Assembly (NCBI RefSeq): GCF_001703635.1
Contig: NZ_LQZT01000012.1
Span: 1 to 64,000, forward strand
Length of the DNA stretch: 64,000 bases
Source: Parahoeflea olei
GTDB taxonomy: Bacteria; Pseudomonadota; Alphaproteobacteria; Rhizobiales; Rhizobiaceae
Reading direction: 5' to 3'
The notes beneath the pieces were generated by a model that was given only the letters and a program-made list of their open reading frames with translations, was not told the origin of the DNA and ran no database searches. Positions 9,170 to 18,430 of this stretch are shown here, piece after piece (positions within the stretch are counted from its first letter, which is position 1; each line of letters begins with the position of its first letter). A program made the position numbers and the translations under genes.

Positions 9170-9922
9170 ATGCCCGGTACGGACCTTCCCGAGAACCGCG
9201 TCTTTGCCCTGGATGCCGTGCAACTGCGGCTGGCGCAGGGCGAGCATCCCTGGGTGGCGGCCGAGCGCGAGGCCATCGCCGCGCACTGGGCGCGCGAACA
9301 GGTGGAGCGGCCGTTCCTGTTCAACGGCACCATCCTTTTGCACCGCGGACTGCAACTGACCGACGGCGTCCTTTCGGGCGCCAGCCACCGCGCGCCCTAT
9401 GCGGCTCTCTTGCATCTGGTCCGCACCGCGCCGCGTGCCGATGTGGCGCATCTGTTCGGCTCGGCGCTGATCCTGTCCTCGGACGGAGCCATGATCCTGA
9501 TCCGCATGGCCGCCCGAACCGCCAATGCCGGCAAGGTCTACGCGCCGGCCGGTTCGCTCGACGAAAGCGACATCGTGGACGCCGGGGTCGATCTCGACGG
9601 CAGCATGCGGCGCGAGGTCCGGGAGGAGACCGGGCTCGACCTCAGCCATGCGGTCGCGGAAGGTCGCCTGTTCGCCTGGCGCAGCGGCTGGCTTGTCGCC
9701 GTGTTTCGCCGGTTCCGTCTCGACCAGCCGGCGGAACAGATCGCCGAGCGGGTGCGCGCCCATATCCGGACAGGCACGGAGGACGAGATCGAGGATGTGG
9801 TCGTGGTGCGCGGTCCCGGTGACGCGGGCCCCACGGTGCCGCCCTATATGCGGGCAATGATCGATTACCATTTCGCAAGCCCGCAACCCGTTAGCGGTTG
9901 GCAGGGGAGCGGAAATCACTAG
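9170..9922 (+). CDS. NUDIX hydrolase
   Basis: A 250-residue NUDIX-family protein. The Nudix box is visible around residues 125-155: a Gly-Ser-Leu-Asp-Glu segment followed by SMRREVREETGL with the metal-binding REVREE core. The N-terminal half resembles an ADP-ribose/NADH-pyrophosphatase-like substrate domain, but no zinc cysteines are seen. It lies three bases downstream of the EEP gene, which fits a shared role in clearing nucleotide or phosphoester metabolites. Exact substrate unknown. Confidence 0.85.
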   Translation: MPGTDLPENRVFALDAVQLRLAQGEHPWVAAEREAIAAHWAREQVERPFLFNGTILLHRGLQLTDGVLSGASHRAPYAALLHLVRTAPRADVAHLFGSALILSSDGAMILIRMAARTANAGKVYAPAGSLDESDIVDAGVDLDGSMRREVREETGLDLSHAVAEGRLFAWRSGWLVAVFRRFRLDQPAEQIAERVRAHIRTGTEDEIEDVVVVRGPGDAGPTVPPYMRAMIDYHFASPQPVSGWQGSGNH

Positions 9923-9979
9923 GATGCGCCGCATCAACGGCGTGGCCAAACGCGCCGGGAACGAGGGGTTTGACTGGGC

Positions 9980-10900
9980 ATGACCGACTACGCAATCTAC
10001 GACGTATTCACCGGAACCGCGCTTGAGGGCAACCCGCTGGCGGTGGTGTTCGATGCCGATCACCTCGACGGTGAGCGGATGCAGGCGATTGCGCGAGAGT
10101 TCAACCTTTCGGAAACGGTGTTCGCACTCAAGCCCGAAAACCCGGTGCACAATGCGCGGCTGAGAATTTTCACCACCTTGCGGGAGCTGCCCTTTGCCGG
10201 GCACCCCACGGTGGGGGCGGCGATTGCGCTCGCCGACCGCCGGCTGGGCGGGGAGGTGCCGGAAGCGGGCATCGATATGGTCAAGGTGCTCGAGGAGCCG
10301 GTCGGACCGGTGCGCTGTGCGGTCAAGCTCAAGCCGTCGGCGGCCGGCTTCGCCGAATTCGACCTGCCCAGACTGTCGCATCAGATCGACGCCCGGATCG
10401 AGCCCGCCGATGTCGGCGTGGCGCTCGGGCTCGACCCGCAGGATATCGGCTTCGAGAATCACCGGGTTTCGCTATGGAGCGCCGGGGTGCCGTTCGTGCT
10501 GGTGCCGGTGCGCGATCTCGCAGCCGCCGCCAAGGCCGATTGCAGCCCGCAGGACTGGGAGCGGATCGCGCCGATGGGCGACGGGCAACTGTCCTGGCCC
10601 TATGTCTATTGCCGCGGCGGCCTCAACCACGGTGCCGCGTTCCATGCGCGCATGTTTTCGCCGCGCGAGGGCGGGGGAGAGGACCCGGCCACGGGCTCGG
10701 CGGTCGCCGCGCTTTCGGGGGCGATCCATCATTATGACGGGCTGCTCGAGGGCAACCATGCGCTGCTCGTCGAACAGGGCGTCGAGATGGGCCGGCCCTC
10801 GCTCATCCACCTGCATATCGACTGCTCGGCAAGCGAAGTCACGCGGGGCCGGATCGGCGGCCAGGCGGTGCGGATCGCGGCGGGAAAGCTGCTCGTCTGA
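9980..10900 (+). CDS. PhzF-family isomerase/epimerase-like protein
   Basis: A 306-residue PhzF-family protein with the full family layout: DVFTGTALEGNPLAVV at the start, LSETVF with the expected catalytic Glu at residue 45, FAGHPTVGAA near 75, and GEDPATGSAVAAL in the C-terminal half. PhzF isomerises a dihydro-anthranilate in phenazine synthesis, but most bacterial homologues are of unknown specificity and no phenazine genes occur here. Length matches the family. It follows the NUDIX gene after 57 bases and precedes tRNA-Lys. Confidence 0.85.
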   Translation: MTDYAIYDVFTGTALEGNPLAVVFDADHLDGERMQAIAREFNLSETVFALKPENPVHNARLRIFTTLRELPFAGHPTVGAAIALADRRLGGEVPEAGIDMVKVLEEPVGPVRCAVKLKPSAAGFAEFDLPRLSHQIDARIEPADVGVALGLDPQDIGFENHRVSLWSAGVPFVLVPVRDLAAAAKADCSPQDWERIAPMGDGQLSWPYVYCRGGLNHGAAFHARMFSPREGGGEDPATGSAVAALSGAIHHYDGLLEGNHALLVEQGVEMGRPSLIHLHIDCSASEVTRGRIGGQAVRIAAGKLLV

Positions 10901-11009
10901 GCGCTTCTGTGCCGCTGATGGAAAACTTGTGTCATCTTGTTGAAAAACAGTGTGGACAAGCCCGCCCATCCGGTCTATACGCCCCCTCGTTCCGGTGACG
11001 GAACAGGTG

Positions 11010-11085
<76 letters not shown>

Positions 11086-11266
11086 TCTTTTTCCCAAGAC
11101 ATTCCTGGCGATGACCGGCCTCCGGCCGGTTGCTCGCCTCCTGGGGCGCAACGGTCGCGAAAGACTGCGCCGTAACCTTAATTGCAAAAGCCCCGGAGCC
11201 GCACATTGACCCGGTGCGGCGCTGTCGCCGAATATCGGGGCCGGGGAATCACGGACAGGATCGGCC

Positions 11267-12973
11267 ATGCGCATTGAGGATACCGGCAGCGACGGAACCG
11301 GCGGGCGGCGCGCGCTGCTCTGGCTCTACCCGGTGCTCGCGGGCTTCGTCCTGCTGCTGGCGCTGCTGCAGACGCTGCCGCTGGTGCTGCCGATCGGGCC
11401 GATGTACTGGGACGTGCTGATCTATTACGACGCCATCGGCCGCATCGCCCATGGCCAGTGGCCGGCAATCGATTTCTTCGTTCCGGTCGGCCCGCTCGAA
11501 TATTTCCTGGCCTACCTGTCGTCCCGGCTGTTTCCCGAGGCGCATCCGGTGCTGCTGACGCAGTGGATCTGGCTGCCGCTGACGGTTCCGGTGATGGCCT
11601 TGATGCTGTGGGACGTCGCGCGGCAGAGCCGCATGGCGGCGCTCTGGCTTCTGCTACCATGGATGATCTACACCGCGCTGCCGTTCAACGTGATCGATTA
11701 TTACCCCTATCCGGGCACCGACGCCTTCGGCATCTACAACCGGCACGGCTCCGTCCTGATCTATCTGGTGGCGGCAACGGTGCTGTTCGTGCGCGGTCCG
11801 CTGGTGCAGACCATCTGCCTGAGCCTGCTGTTGCTCGGGCTTGCCTTCTGCAAGATCACGGCCTTCCTCGCCTGCGGGCCGATCCTCCTGTTCGGGCTCC
11901 TGTTCGGCCGGATCTCGCCGCGCACCGCGATCGCCACGGCGCTCCTGTGCATTGGCGTGGCGGGCGTCGTGGAGCTTTCCACCGGCCTCGTCAGCCCCTA
12001 TGTGCGCGACATCGTTCTGCTCGCTTCGGAGAACTCCGGCGCCATCCTGCCGCGCTTCCTCACGGCCGCATCGCAGCATTTCAACGTGCTCGGCGCGGGC
12101 GGGCTGCTGGCGCTGGTGCTGCTGGTTGCCGCGCTTTCGGGCCATGAGGCTGCGGGCGGCCGCCGCTCCGGCAATGCGATTGCCCGGGCGATCGATGCGG
12201 ACTGGTTTTGGCTCGGCCTGCTCATCGCCTGCGGTCTGTTCTACGAGACGCAGAACACCGGCGGGCAGGCATTCTTCGCGGTCTGGCCGGCGCTGCTTTC
12301 CATCCTGCTGCGGCCGCGCCCGGCCTATGGCCGCTTCGGGGTTGCGATCCTGGTGCTGATCGGGTTTACGGCGCTGCCCAATGTTTCCACCATGATCCAC
12401 AAGGCCGCGCGCGCCGCGGCGGTGGCGCCGGGTTATGTGCATCTCGATGCGCCCGATCTCGGTCCGATCGGACGGGTGTCTGCCAAGGACGTGTTCGTCG
12501 AGCAGGCCAGCCGCCTGCGTGGCATCTATATCTCGCACCCGGAGACCTACCGGGCGATTGCCGCGACCGGGTCGCTTCCCTCGTTCCTGCTGTTCTCGGA
12601 TCCCGACTACCAGTACCTGCTGCTTCAGGAAATGCAGGCCGCGACCGTGGCGATCAAGGCGCTGGAGAAGAAGAGGGGCGCCCCCTTCGCGCGCGTCTTC
12701 AATCTCGATTTCGCCAATCCGTTTCCCTACATCCTCGACAGGAAAGGGGCGGGCGAGGTGGCGATCGGCGCCGACCCCAGCCGGGCCCTGCCGGACCTCG
12801 ACGTCAAGACCCGGCGCGCGGTTGCCGCAACCGACCTGGTGCTGGCGCCGGGCTGTCCCTATCACCGCGCCCGGCAGGAACTGTTCGAGCATTACCGGTC
12901 GGCCCTGACCCGCCATACCCGGATCGCGCTGACCCCGTGCTACGACGCCTATGTGCTGCCGCCGACGCGGTGA
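11267..12973 (+). CDS. Polytopic membrane protein, GT-C glycosyltransferase-like
   Basis: A 568-residue protein with about ten hydrophobic helices in the first 380 residues and a soluble C-terminal domain of about 180 residues. The first outside loop contains YWDVLIYYD and DFFVPVGPLEYFLA, resembling the acidic loop after helix 1 in GT-C transferases (ArnT/PMT-like, polyprenyl-phosphate-sugar dependent). That resemblance is the only functional clue; I see no definitive motif. No polysaccharide genes are adjacent. The ATG at 11267 puts a charged segment before the first helix. Confidence 0.7.
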   Translation: MRIEDTGSDGTGGRRALLWLYPVLAGFVLLLALLQTLPLVLPIGPMYWDVLIYYDAIGRIAHGQWPAIDFFVPVGPLEYFLAYLSSRLFPEAHPVLLTQWIWLPLTVPVMALMLWDVARQSRMAALWLLLPWMIYTALPFNVIDYYPYPGTDAFGIYNRHGSVLIYLVAATVLFVRGPLVQTICLSLLLLGLAFCKITAFLACGPILLFGLLFGRISPRTAIATALLCIGVAGVVELSTGLVSPYVRDIVLLASENSGAILPRFLTAASQHFNVLGAGGLLALVLLVAALSGHEAAGGRRSGNAIARAIDADWFWLGLLIACGLFYETQNTGGQAFFAVWPALLSILLRPRPAYGRFGVAILVLIGFTALPNVSTMIHKAARAAAVAPGYVHLDAPDLGPIGRVSAKDVFVEQASRLRGIYISHPETYRAIAATGSLPSFLLFSDPDYQYLLLQEMQAATVAIKALEKKRGAPFARVFNLDFANPFPYILDRKGAGEVAIGADPSRALPDLDVKTRRAVAATDLVLAPGCPYHRARQELFEHYRSALTRHTRIALTPCYDAYVLPPTR

Positions 12974-13083
12974 GCACCTGGCTTTGCGGCGCTGTGGTGG
13001 ACGCCGAGAATTGACAGCTTGACGGTTCCGGATTCGCGCAGGACAGTGGCGGCCCAGTCCTTTAGACATGTTTGGAGCCTGTG

Positions 13084-14097
13084 ATGGTCATCGATCCGCC
13101 CTACCTGATTTTCCTCGGCGACGTACCCGACGCGCTTGCGGCCAAGACCGGCCTCGGCATTGTCGACTGGCGGCCCGAATGGTGCATCGGCCAGCTCCGC
13201 CTTGAGGGCTGCCAGGCGGATGCGGGGATCCCCGAACTGAGCATCGACGACGCCGTCAAGGCGGGCGTGAAGACCATGGTGGTGGGTGCGGTCAATGCCG
13301 GCGGCGTGCTGCCGGCGCACTGGATCTCGTCGATCGTTGCGGCGCTCGATGCCGGTCTCAATGTCGCCACCGGCCTGCACACGCGGCTGGCCTCGATCCC
13401 CGAGATCAAGGCGGCAGCGGACAAGAGCGGTGCGAAACTGCATGATGTCCGGTTTTCCGACCATCGTTTCGACACCGGCAAGGGCACCAAGCGCCCGGGC
13501 CTGCGCTGCCTGACGGTCGGCACCGACTGTTCGGTCGGCAAGAAATACACCGCCCTGGCGCTCGAGCGGGAAATGCGGGCGAGGGGCATGGATGCCGATT
13601 TCCGCGCCACCGGACAGACCGGCGTGTTCATTTCCGGCCGCGGTGCGGCGATCGACGCGGTGGCTGCCGACTTCATCTCCGGCGCCGTGGAATGGATCGC
13701 GCCGGCGGCGGATCCGGGCCATTGGGACCTGGTCGAAGGCCAGGGCTCGCTGTTCCATCCGAGCTTCGCGGGCGTCTCGCTCGGCCTGCTGCACGGCGCG
13801 CAAGCCGATGCCTTCGTGGTCTGCCACGAGCCGACCCGCACCACCATGCGCGGCGTCAAGCATGCGCTGCCCTCGATCGGCGAGGTGATCGACATGACCA
13901 TCGCCATGGGCAAGCTCACCAATCCGGCCATCACCTGCACCGGCATCGCCGTCAACACCCGCAAGCTCGGGGAAGACGAAGCCCGGGCGCTGCTCGACAA
14001 GCTGGCCGGCGACTACGGCGTGCCCGCCACCGACCCGATCCGCTTCGGCGTCGAAGCCCTGGTCGATCGCCTGGCGGCGATCCGTCCCCAGGACTGA
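13084..14097 (+). CDS. dgcN: DUF1611 / DgcN-family protein
   Basis: A 337-residue protein of the DUF1611 family. It has an N-terminal Rossmann-like domain and a P-loop-type C-terminal domain with GTDCSVGKKYTALAL near residue 145. Known DgcN proteins act in D-glutamate utilisation as N-acetyltransferases, usually next to the epimerase gene dgcA; no dgcA-like gene lies beside this copy, so the role is less certain. The ATG at 13084 was preferred because GGAG lies six bases upstream; a TTG at 13072 is in frame. The operator of the following catabolic operon lies 60 bases after its stop. Confidence 0.75.
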   Translation: MVIDPPYLIFLGDVPDALAAKTGLGIVDWRPEWCIGQLRLEGCQADAGIPELSIDDAVKAGVKTMVVGAVNAGGVLPAHWISSIVAALDAGLNVATGLHTRLASIPEIKAAADKSGAKLHDVRFSDHRFDTGKGTKRPGLRCLTVGTDCSVGKKYTALALEREMRARGMDADFRATGQTGVFISGRGAAIDAVAADFISGAVEWIAPAADPGHWDLVEGQGSLFHPSFAGVSLGLLHGAQADAFVVCHEPTRTTMRGVKHALPSIGEVIDMTIAMGKLTNPAITCTGIAVNTRKLGEDEARALLDKLAGDYGVPATDPIRFGVEALVDRLAAIRPQD

Positions 14098-14156
14098 GCG
14101 GAGAGGGAGTTTATTTCTAAAGTAGCACTTGCAACGACGGCAAAGACGCATAAAGT

Positions 14157-14173
14157 AAACGAGCGTTCATTTA
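14157..14173. promoter_or_regulatory. TetR-type operator before the ligase-liv operon
   Basis: AAACGAGCGTTCATTTA is an imperfect palindrome overlapping a candidate promoter (TTGCAA at 14129-14134, TAAAGT at 14151-14156, spacing 16). It differs by one base from the palindrome at 22003-22019 before the tetR gene, so I infer that the regulator at 22032 controls both operons. Confidence 0.7.
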
Positions 14174-14293
14174 TTTGAAGGACGCAGAAGGACAGCCGGC
14201 TGCTGAGAGGACAGGAGCCGGCGGTCATTCGCAAGACGCCGGAAACCGGCGCGAGACTGGCCACGGGAACGGCCATGGGCGTGGAGGGAGACC

Positions 14294-16270
14294 ACGCCTC
14301 CGGACATCACAAGAGAGCCGGTCACGTTTCCGCAGTATCTGCTGCTGAACGCCAAGCGCTTCGCGGCGCGTCCCGCGATGCGCTTCAAGGATTACGGGAT
14401 CTGGCAGAGCTGGACCTGGTCCGAACAGCGAGACGAAATCCGCGACCTGGCGCTTGGCCTCAAGGCTATGGGGCTGGGCGAAGGCGACCGCATCGCCATC
14501 GTCGGCTCCAACCGGCCGCGGCTCTACTGGGCGTTCTGCGCGGCGCAATCGCTCAAGGCGATTCCCGTTCCGGTCTATGCCGACTCGGTGGCCGAGGAGA
14601 TGGCCCATGTGCTCAACAATGCCGGGGTTCGCTTCGCCCTTGTCGAGGACCAGGAGCAGGTCGACAAGCTGCAGTCGATGGCAGCCGACATCCCGCAGTT
14701 GAGCGAAATCATCTTCGACGAGCCACGGGGCCTGCGCGATTACGGACGCGACCACCTTCACGATTTTGCCGCGGTGCAGGAGCGGGGGCGGCAGGCCGCA
14801 AGCGCCGACGCTTCCGCCGTCTCCGACTGGGAAGCCCGCATCCGCGCCTCGGACGGCAGCGAGATCTCGACCATCCTCTATACCTCCGGCACAACCGGGC
14901 GCTCCAAGGGCGTGATGCTGACGGCGGCGGCCTCGGTAAAGGCCGCGGAGGACACCGCAAGCTTCGACCATCTGAGCGAGACCGACGAGGTGCTGGCCTA
15001 TCTGCCGCTCGCCTGGGTCGGCGACCATTATCTCAATTATGCCCAGGGTTATGTCGTGGGCCTGTGCATGAGCTGCCCGGAAAGCCCCGATACGGTGGCG
15101 CAGAACCTGCGCGAGATCGGGCCGAGCTTCTATTTCGCGCCGCCGCGGGTGTTCGAAGGCCTGCTCACCAGCGTCATGATCCGGATGGAGGATGCGAGCG
15201 GCTGGAAGAAGCGGCTGTTCCATCACTATCTCGGCGTGGCCAAGGCCCATGGCGAGAAGATCCTCGAGGGCCGGCCGGTGCTGCTGTCGGGGCGGATTTC
15301 CTACTGGATCGGCGACAAGCTGATCTACGGACCGCTCAGGAACGTGCTCGGCTTCAGCCGCATCCGCACCGCCTACACCGCCGGCGAGGCGATCGGCCCG
15401 GACCTGTTTTCGTTTTTCCGCTCGCTCGGCATCAACCTCAAGCAGCTCTACGGGCAGACCGAGGCGTTCCTCTATGTCACCTGCCAGAAGGACGGGGACG
15501 TCCATCCCGATACGGTCGGTCCGGCGGCCCCCGATGTCGAGATCCGCATCACCGACAGCGGCGAGGTGCAGTTCCGTTCGCCGGGCATGTTCGCGGGCTA
15601 TTATGGCGACGAGCAGAAGACGCGCGAGACCCTGACCGAAGACGGCTGGGTGATGACCGGGGATGCCGGCATCTTCGACGCGCGCGGCCACCTCAAGATC
15701 ATCGACCGGGCTAAGGATGTGGGTCGGCTCACCACCGGCGCGCTCTATGCGCCGAAATACATCGAGAACAAGCTCAAGTTCTTCCCCAACATCAAGGAGG
15801 CCGTGGCCTTCGGCGACGGGCGCGATTTCGTGGGCGTGTTCCTGAACATCGACCTGACCGCCGTGGGCAACTGGGCCGAGCGCAACAATATCTCCTATGC
15901 CTCCTACCAGGAGCTCGCGGGCCTGCCGCAGGTCTATGAGATGATGGCGGGCCATATCGACCAGGTGAACCGCGACCTTGCCGCCGAGCCGATGATGGCC
16001 GGCGCGCAGATCAGGCGGTTCCTGGTGCTGCACAAGGAACTCGACGCCGACGACGGCGAGCTCACCCGCACCCAGAAGGTGCGTCGCGGCTTCATCGCCG
16101 AGCGCTTCGGGCCGCTGATCGAGGCGCTCTATGACGGATCGAGCGAACGCTTTATCGAGACCGACATGACCTTCGAGGACGGCCGCAAGGGCGTGATCCG
16201 TGCGACCGTGACGCTTCAGGATGCAAAGACCTACCCGCCGGCGCAGCCGGTCAGCGAGGCTGCGGCATGA
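14294..16270 (+). CDS. AMP-dependent acyl-CoA synthetase (long-chain type)
   Basis: An adenylate-forming acid:CoA ligase. Family motifs are clear: ILYTSGTTGRSKGVML (P-loop), YGQTE, and TGDAG with the following hinge. The first ATG in frame is at 14378 (630 aa), but the family's conserved N-terminal block (TFPQYLLLNAKRF, from 14321) lies upstream of it in the same open frame. No ATG, GTG or TTG exists between the in-frame stop at 14204 and 14378. An ACG at 14294 sits six bases after GGAGG, so I propose ACG initiation or an ATG-to-ACG change. The gene heads the liv transporter operon and overlaps livG by four bases (ATGA). It probably activates the acid imported by that transporter. Product call is firm; start is inferred. 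Confidence 0.88.
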   Translation, partial: TPPDITREPVTFPQYLLLNAKRFAARPAMRFKDYGIWQSWTWSEQRDEIRDLALGLKAMGLGEGDRIAIVGSNRPRLYWAFCAAQSLKAIPVPVYADSVAEEMAHVLNNAGVRFALVEDQEQVDKLQSMAADIPQLSEIIFDEPRGLRDYGRDHLHDFAAVQERGRQAASADASAVSDWEARIRASDGSEISTILYTSGTTGRSKGVMLTAAASVKAAEDTASFDHLSETDEVLAYLPLAWVGDHYLNYAQGYVVGLCMSCPESPDTVAQNLREIGPSFYFAPPRVFEGLLTSVMIRMEDASGWKKRLFHHYLGVAKAHGEKILEGRPVLLSGRISYWIGDKLIYGPLRNVLGFSRIRTAYTAGEAIGPDLFSFFRSLGINLKQLYGQTEAFLYVTCQKDGDVHPDTVGPAAPDVEIRITDSGEVQFRSPGMFAGYYGDEQKTRETLTEDGWVMTGDAGIFDARGHLKIIDRAKDVGRLTTGALYAPKYIENKLKFFPNIKEAVAFGDGRDFVGVFLNIDLTAVGNWAERNNISYASYQELAGLPQVYEMMAGHIDQVNRDLAAEPMMAGAQIRRFLVLHKELDADDGELTRTQKVRRGFIAERFGPLIEALYDGSSERFIETDMTFEDGRKGVIRATVTLQDAKTYPPAQPVSEAAA

Positions 16271-17091
16271 GCAACCGGATCAAGCATGTCGAACTGCATG
16301 TCGACGACGACGGGCTCGCGCCCGGCGACGTGATGCTCAAGCTCGACAATGTCTCGCTCGCCTTCGGTGGGGTGAAGGCGATCACCGACATTTCCTTCGA
16401 CATCCGCAAGGGCGAGATTCGCGCCATCATCGGCCCCAACGGGGCGGGCAAGACCTCGATGCTCAATGTCATCAACGGCTTCTACCACCCGCAAAAGGGC
16501 GTGATCACCTTCCGCGGCCAGGCCCGCTCGCGCATGCAGCCCTACGAGGCGGCCGCATCCGGCATCGCCCGCACCTTCCAGAACGTGGCGCTGTTCAAGG
16601 GCATGTCGACGCTCGACAACATCATGTCCGGTCGGACGCTGAAGATGCACAGGAACTTCTTCTGGCAGGTGCTGCATGTGGGGCCGGCGCGCAACGAGGA
16701 GATCGAGCACCGCCTGAAGGTCGAGGAGATCATCGATTTTCTCGAGATCCAGCACATCCGCAAGACCCCCGTCGGCAAGCTGCCCTACGGTTTGCAGAAG
16801 CGCGTCGAACTCGGCCGCGCGCTGGCGATGGAGCCGGACCTGCTTCTCCTCGACGAGCCGATGGCCGGCATGAACCTCGAGGAGAAGGAGGACATGAGCC
16901 GCTTCATCCTCGACGTCAACAGCCAGATGGGCACCACCATCGCCCTGATCGAGCACGACATGGGCGTGGTGATGGACATTTCCGACCGCGTGGTGGTGCT
17001 CGATTACGGGCGCAAGATCGGCGACGGCACGCCCGACGAGGTCAAGACCAACCAGGACGTCATCGACGCCTATCTGGGAGTGTCGCACTGA
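16267..17091 (+). CDS. livG: Branched-chain amino acid-type ABC transporter ATPase LivG
   Basis: A 274-residue ABC ATPase of the LivG type. Walker A is GPNGAGKTS (about residues 57-65), the Q-loop region is RTFQNVALF, the signature-like segment is LPYGLQKRVELGRALA in place of canonical LSGGQ, Walker B is LLLLDEPMAGM, and the H-loop is IEHDM. It starts inside the ligase stop (ATGA overlap) and its TGA overlaps the livH ATG by one base, implying translational coupling. With LivH, LivM, LivK and LivF it forms a complete importer. Confidence 0.93.
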   Translation: MSNRIKHVELHVDDDGLAPGDVMLKLDNVSLAFGGVKAITDISFDIRKGEIRAIIGPNGAGKTSMLNVINGFYHPQKGVITFRGQARSRMQPYEAAASGIARTFQNVALFKGMSTLDNIMSGRTLKMHRNFFWQVLHVGPARNEEIEHRLKVEEIIDFLEIQHIRKTPVGKLPYGLQKRVELGRALAMEPDLLLLDEPMAGMNLEEKEDMSRFILDVNSQMGTTIALIEHDMGVVMDISDRVVVLDYGRKIGDGTPDEVKTNQDVIDAYLGVSH

Positions 17092-18050
17092 TGGACTTGC
17101 TCTATTCCGTATTCATCGACCCCTTCGTGCAGATGGCCGAGATGCCCGATTTCCTGCTGCAGGTGCTGTGGGAAGGCTTCGTCGCGGGCGTGCTCTACGC
17201 GCTGATCGCGCTCGGCTTCGTGCTGATCTACAAGGCCTCGGGCGTGTTCAACTTCGCCCAAGGCATCATGGTGGTGTTCGCGGGGCTCACGCTGGTGGGG
17301 CTGCACGAGAAGGGGGTACCGGCCTATCTGGCGCTGGTGCTGACCATCGGCGTGATGGGGCTCCTGGCGCTCGCCGTCGAACGCTTCGTGATGCGCCCGC
17401 TCGTCAACCAGCCCGACATCATTCTCCTGATGTCGACGATTGGGCTCACCTATTTTCTGGTCGGCTTCGGCGAGTTCGTCTTCGGCGGCGAGCCCAAGCA
17501 GATGATCACCCAGGAACTCGGGCTTCCGACCGGCTCGTCCGCCTTCGAGATCGGCGACGGCGGACTGCTGATCCTCCAGCATATCGACATTGCCGCGGCG
17601 GTGATCGCGCTGATCATGGTGGGCGTGCTGGCGGTGTTCTTCAACAAGACCCGGATCGGGCGTGCGCTGCGTGCGGTGGCCGACGATCACCAGGCGGCGC
17701 TGTCGGTGGGGATCTCGCTCAACCAGATCTGGGCCATCGTCTGGTTCGCCGCCGGAATCGTGGCGCTGACCACGGGAATCATGTGGGGTGCGCGCTCGGA
17801 CGTGTCGTTTGCGCTCGAGATCATCGCCTTCAAGGCGCTGCCGGTCCTGATCCTCGGCGGCTTCACATCGATCCCCGGCGCGATCGTCGGCGGGCTGATT
17901 ATCGGGGTCGGGGAGAAACTCGGCGAAATTTACTGGGGTCCACTGGTCGGCGGCGGAATTGAAAGCTGGCTCGCATACATGATTGCCCTTATCTTTCTCC
18001 TGTTCAGGCCGCAGGGCCTGTTCGGAGAACGCATTATCGAAAGGGTATAA
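17091..18050 (+). CDS. livH: ABC transporter permease LivH
   Basis: A 319-residue inner-membrane permease with about eight hydrophobic helices. LivH family features include YALIALGFVLIYKASGVFNFAQG near residues 36-58 and the cytoplasmic coupling segment GRALRAVADDHQAALSVGI. The ATG overlaps the livG stop (TGATG). Two bases separate its stop from the VOC gene. Confidence 0.93.
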   Translation: MDLLYSVFIDPFVQMAEMPDFLLQVLWEGFVAGVLYALIALGFVLIYKASGVFNFAQGIMVVFAGLTLVGLHEKGVPAYLALVLTIGVMGLLALAVERFVMRPLVNQPDIILLMSTIGLTYFLVGFGEFVFGGEPKQMITQELGLPTGSSAFEIGDGGLLILQHIDIAAAVIALIMVGVLAVFFNKTRIGRALRAVADDHQAALSVGISLNQIWAIVWFAAGIVALTTGIMWGARSDVSFALEIIAFKALPVLILGGFTSIPGAIVGGLIIGVGEKLGEIYWGPLVGGGIESWLAYMIALIFLLFRPQGLFGERIIERV

Positions 18051-18052
18051 AA

Positions 18053-18430
18053 ATGCACAAGAGCCGCCTTTCCGCCATCGTCATCGATGTCCATACCGAC
18101 CACATCGAGCATTCCGCCGGCTTCTGGTCGCAGCTGCTGGGCGAGCCCTCGCATGTCGACGACGATGGCCAGCGCGCCACCATCATGGCGGCCGACAAGG
18201 GCGTTTCGCTGGTTCTGGAAGCCGTTCAGGACGAGGCGCGGATCCATTTCGACATCGAGACCAATGACCTGGCTGCCGAAATCCACCGCGTCGAGGCGCT
18301 GGGCGGGCGCAAGATCAGCGTCAAGGATCATGCCGTGATCATGGAAGCGCCGACGGGTCACCGGTTCCGGCTGACCGGCCCGAATTCGCATCTGCTGCCG
18401 TCTGCCGGCAAAACCTGGGGTGAGGATTAA
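18053..18430 (+). CDS. VOC-family (glyoxalase-like) protein inside the liv operon
   Basis: A 125-residue single-domain vicinal-oxygen-chelate protein: SAIVIDVHTDHIEHSAGFW at the start with a candidate metal His, then HFDIETNDLAAEIHRVEALG and a C-terminal MEAPTGHRFRL with a family-typical Glu. VOC proteins include glyoxalases, methylmalonyl-CoA epimerases and fosfomycin-resistance enzymes, and sequence alone does not choose between them. It lies two bases after livH, and its TAA overlaps the livM ATG (TAATG), so it is a built-in member of this transporter operon and may act on the imported acid or its CoA ester. Confidence 0.8.
   Translation: MHKSRLSAIVIDVHTDHIEHSAGFWSQLLGEPSHVDDDGQRATIMAADKGVSLVLEAVQDEARIHFDIETNDLAAEIHRVEALGGRKISVKDHAVIMEAPTGHRFRLTGPNSHLLPSAGKTWGED

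Noticed and set aside
8117..10462. A 781-codon open frame on the minus strand
   Set aside because: Antisense to the EEP, NUDIX and PhzF genes, all of which carry catalytic motifs; its composition is typical of high-GC antisense frames.
14225..16033. A 602-codon open frame on the minus strand
   Set aside because: Antisense to the acyl-CoA ligase, with no recognisable domain.
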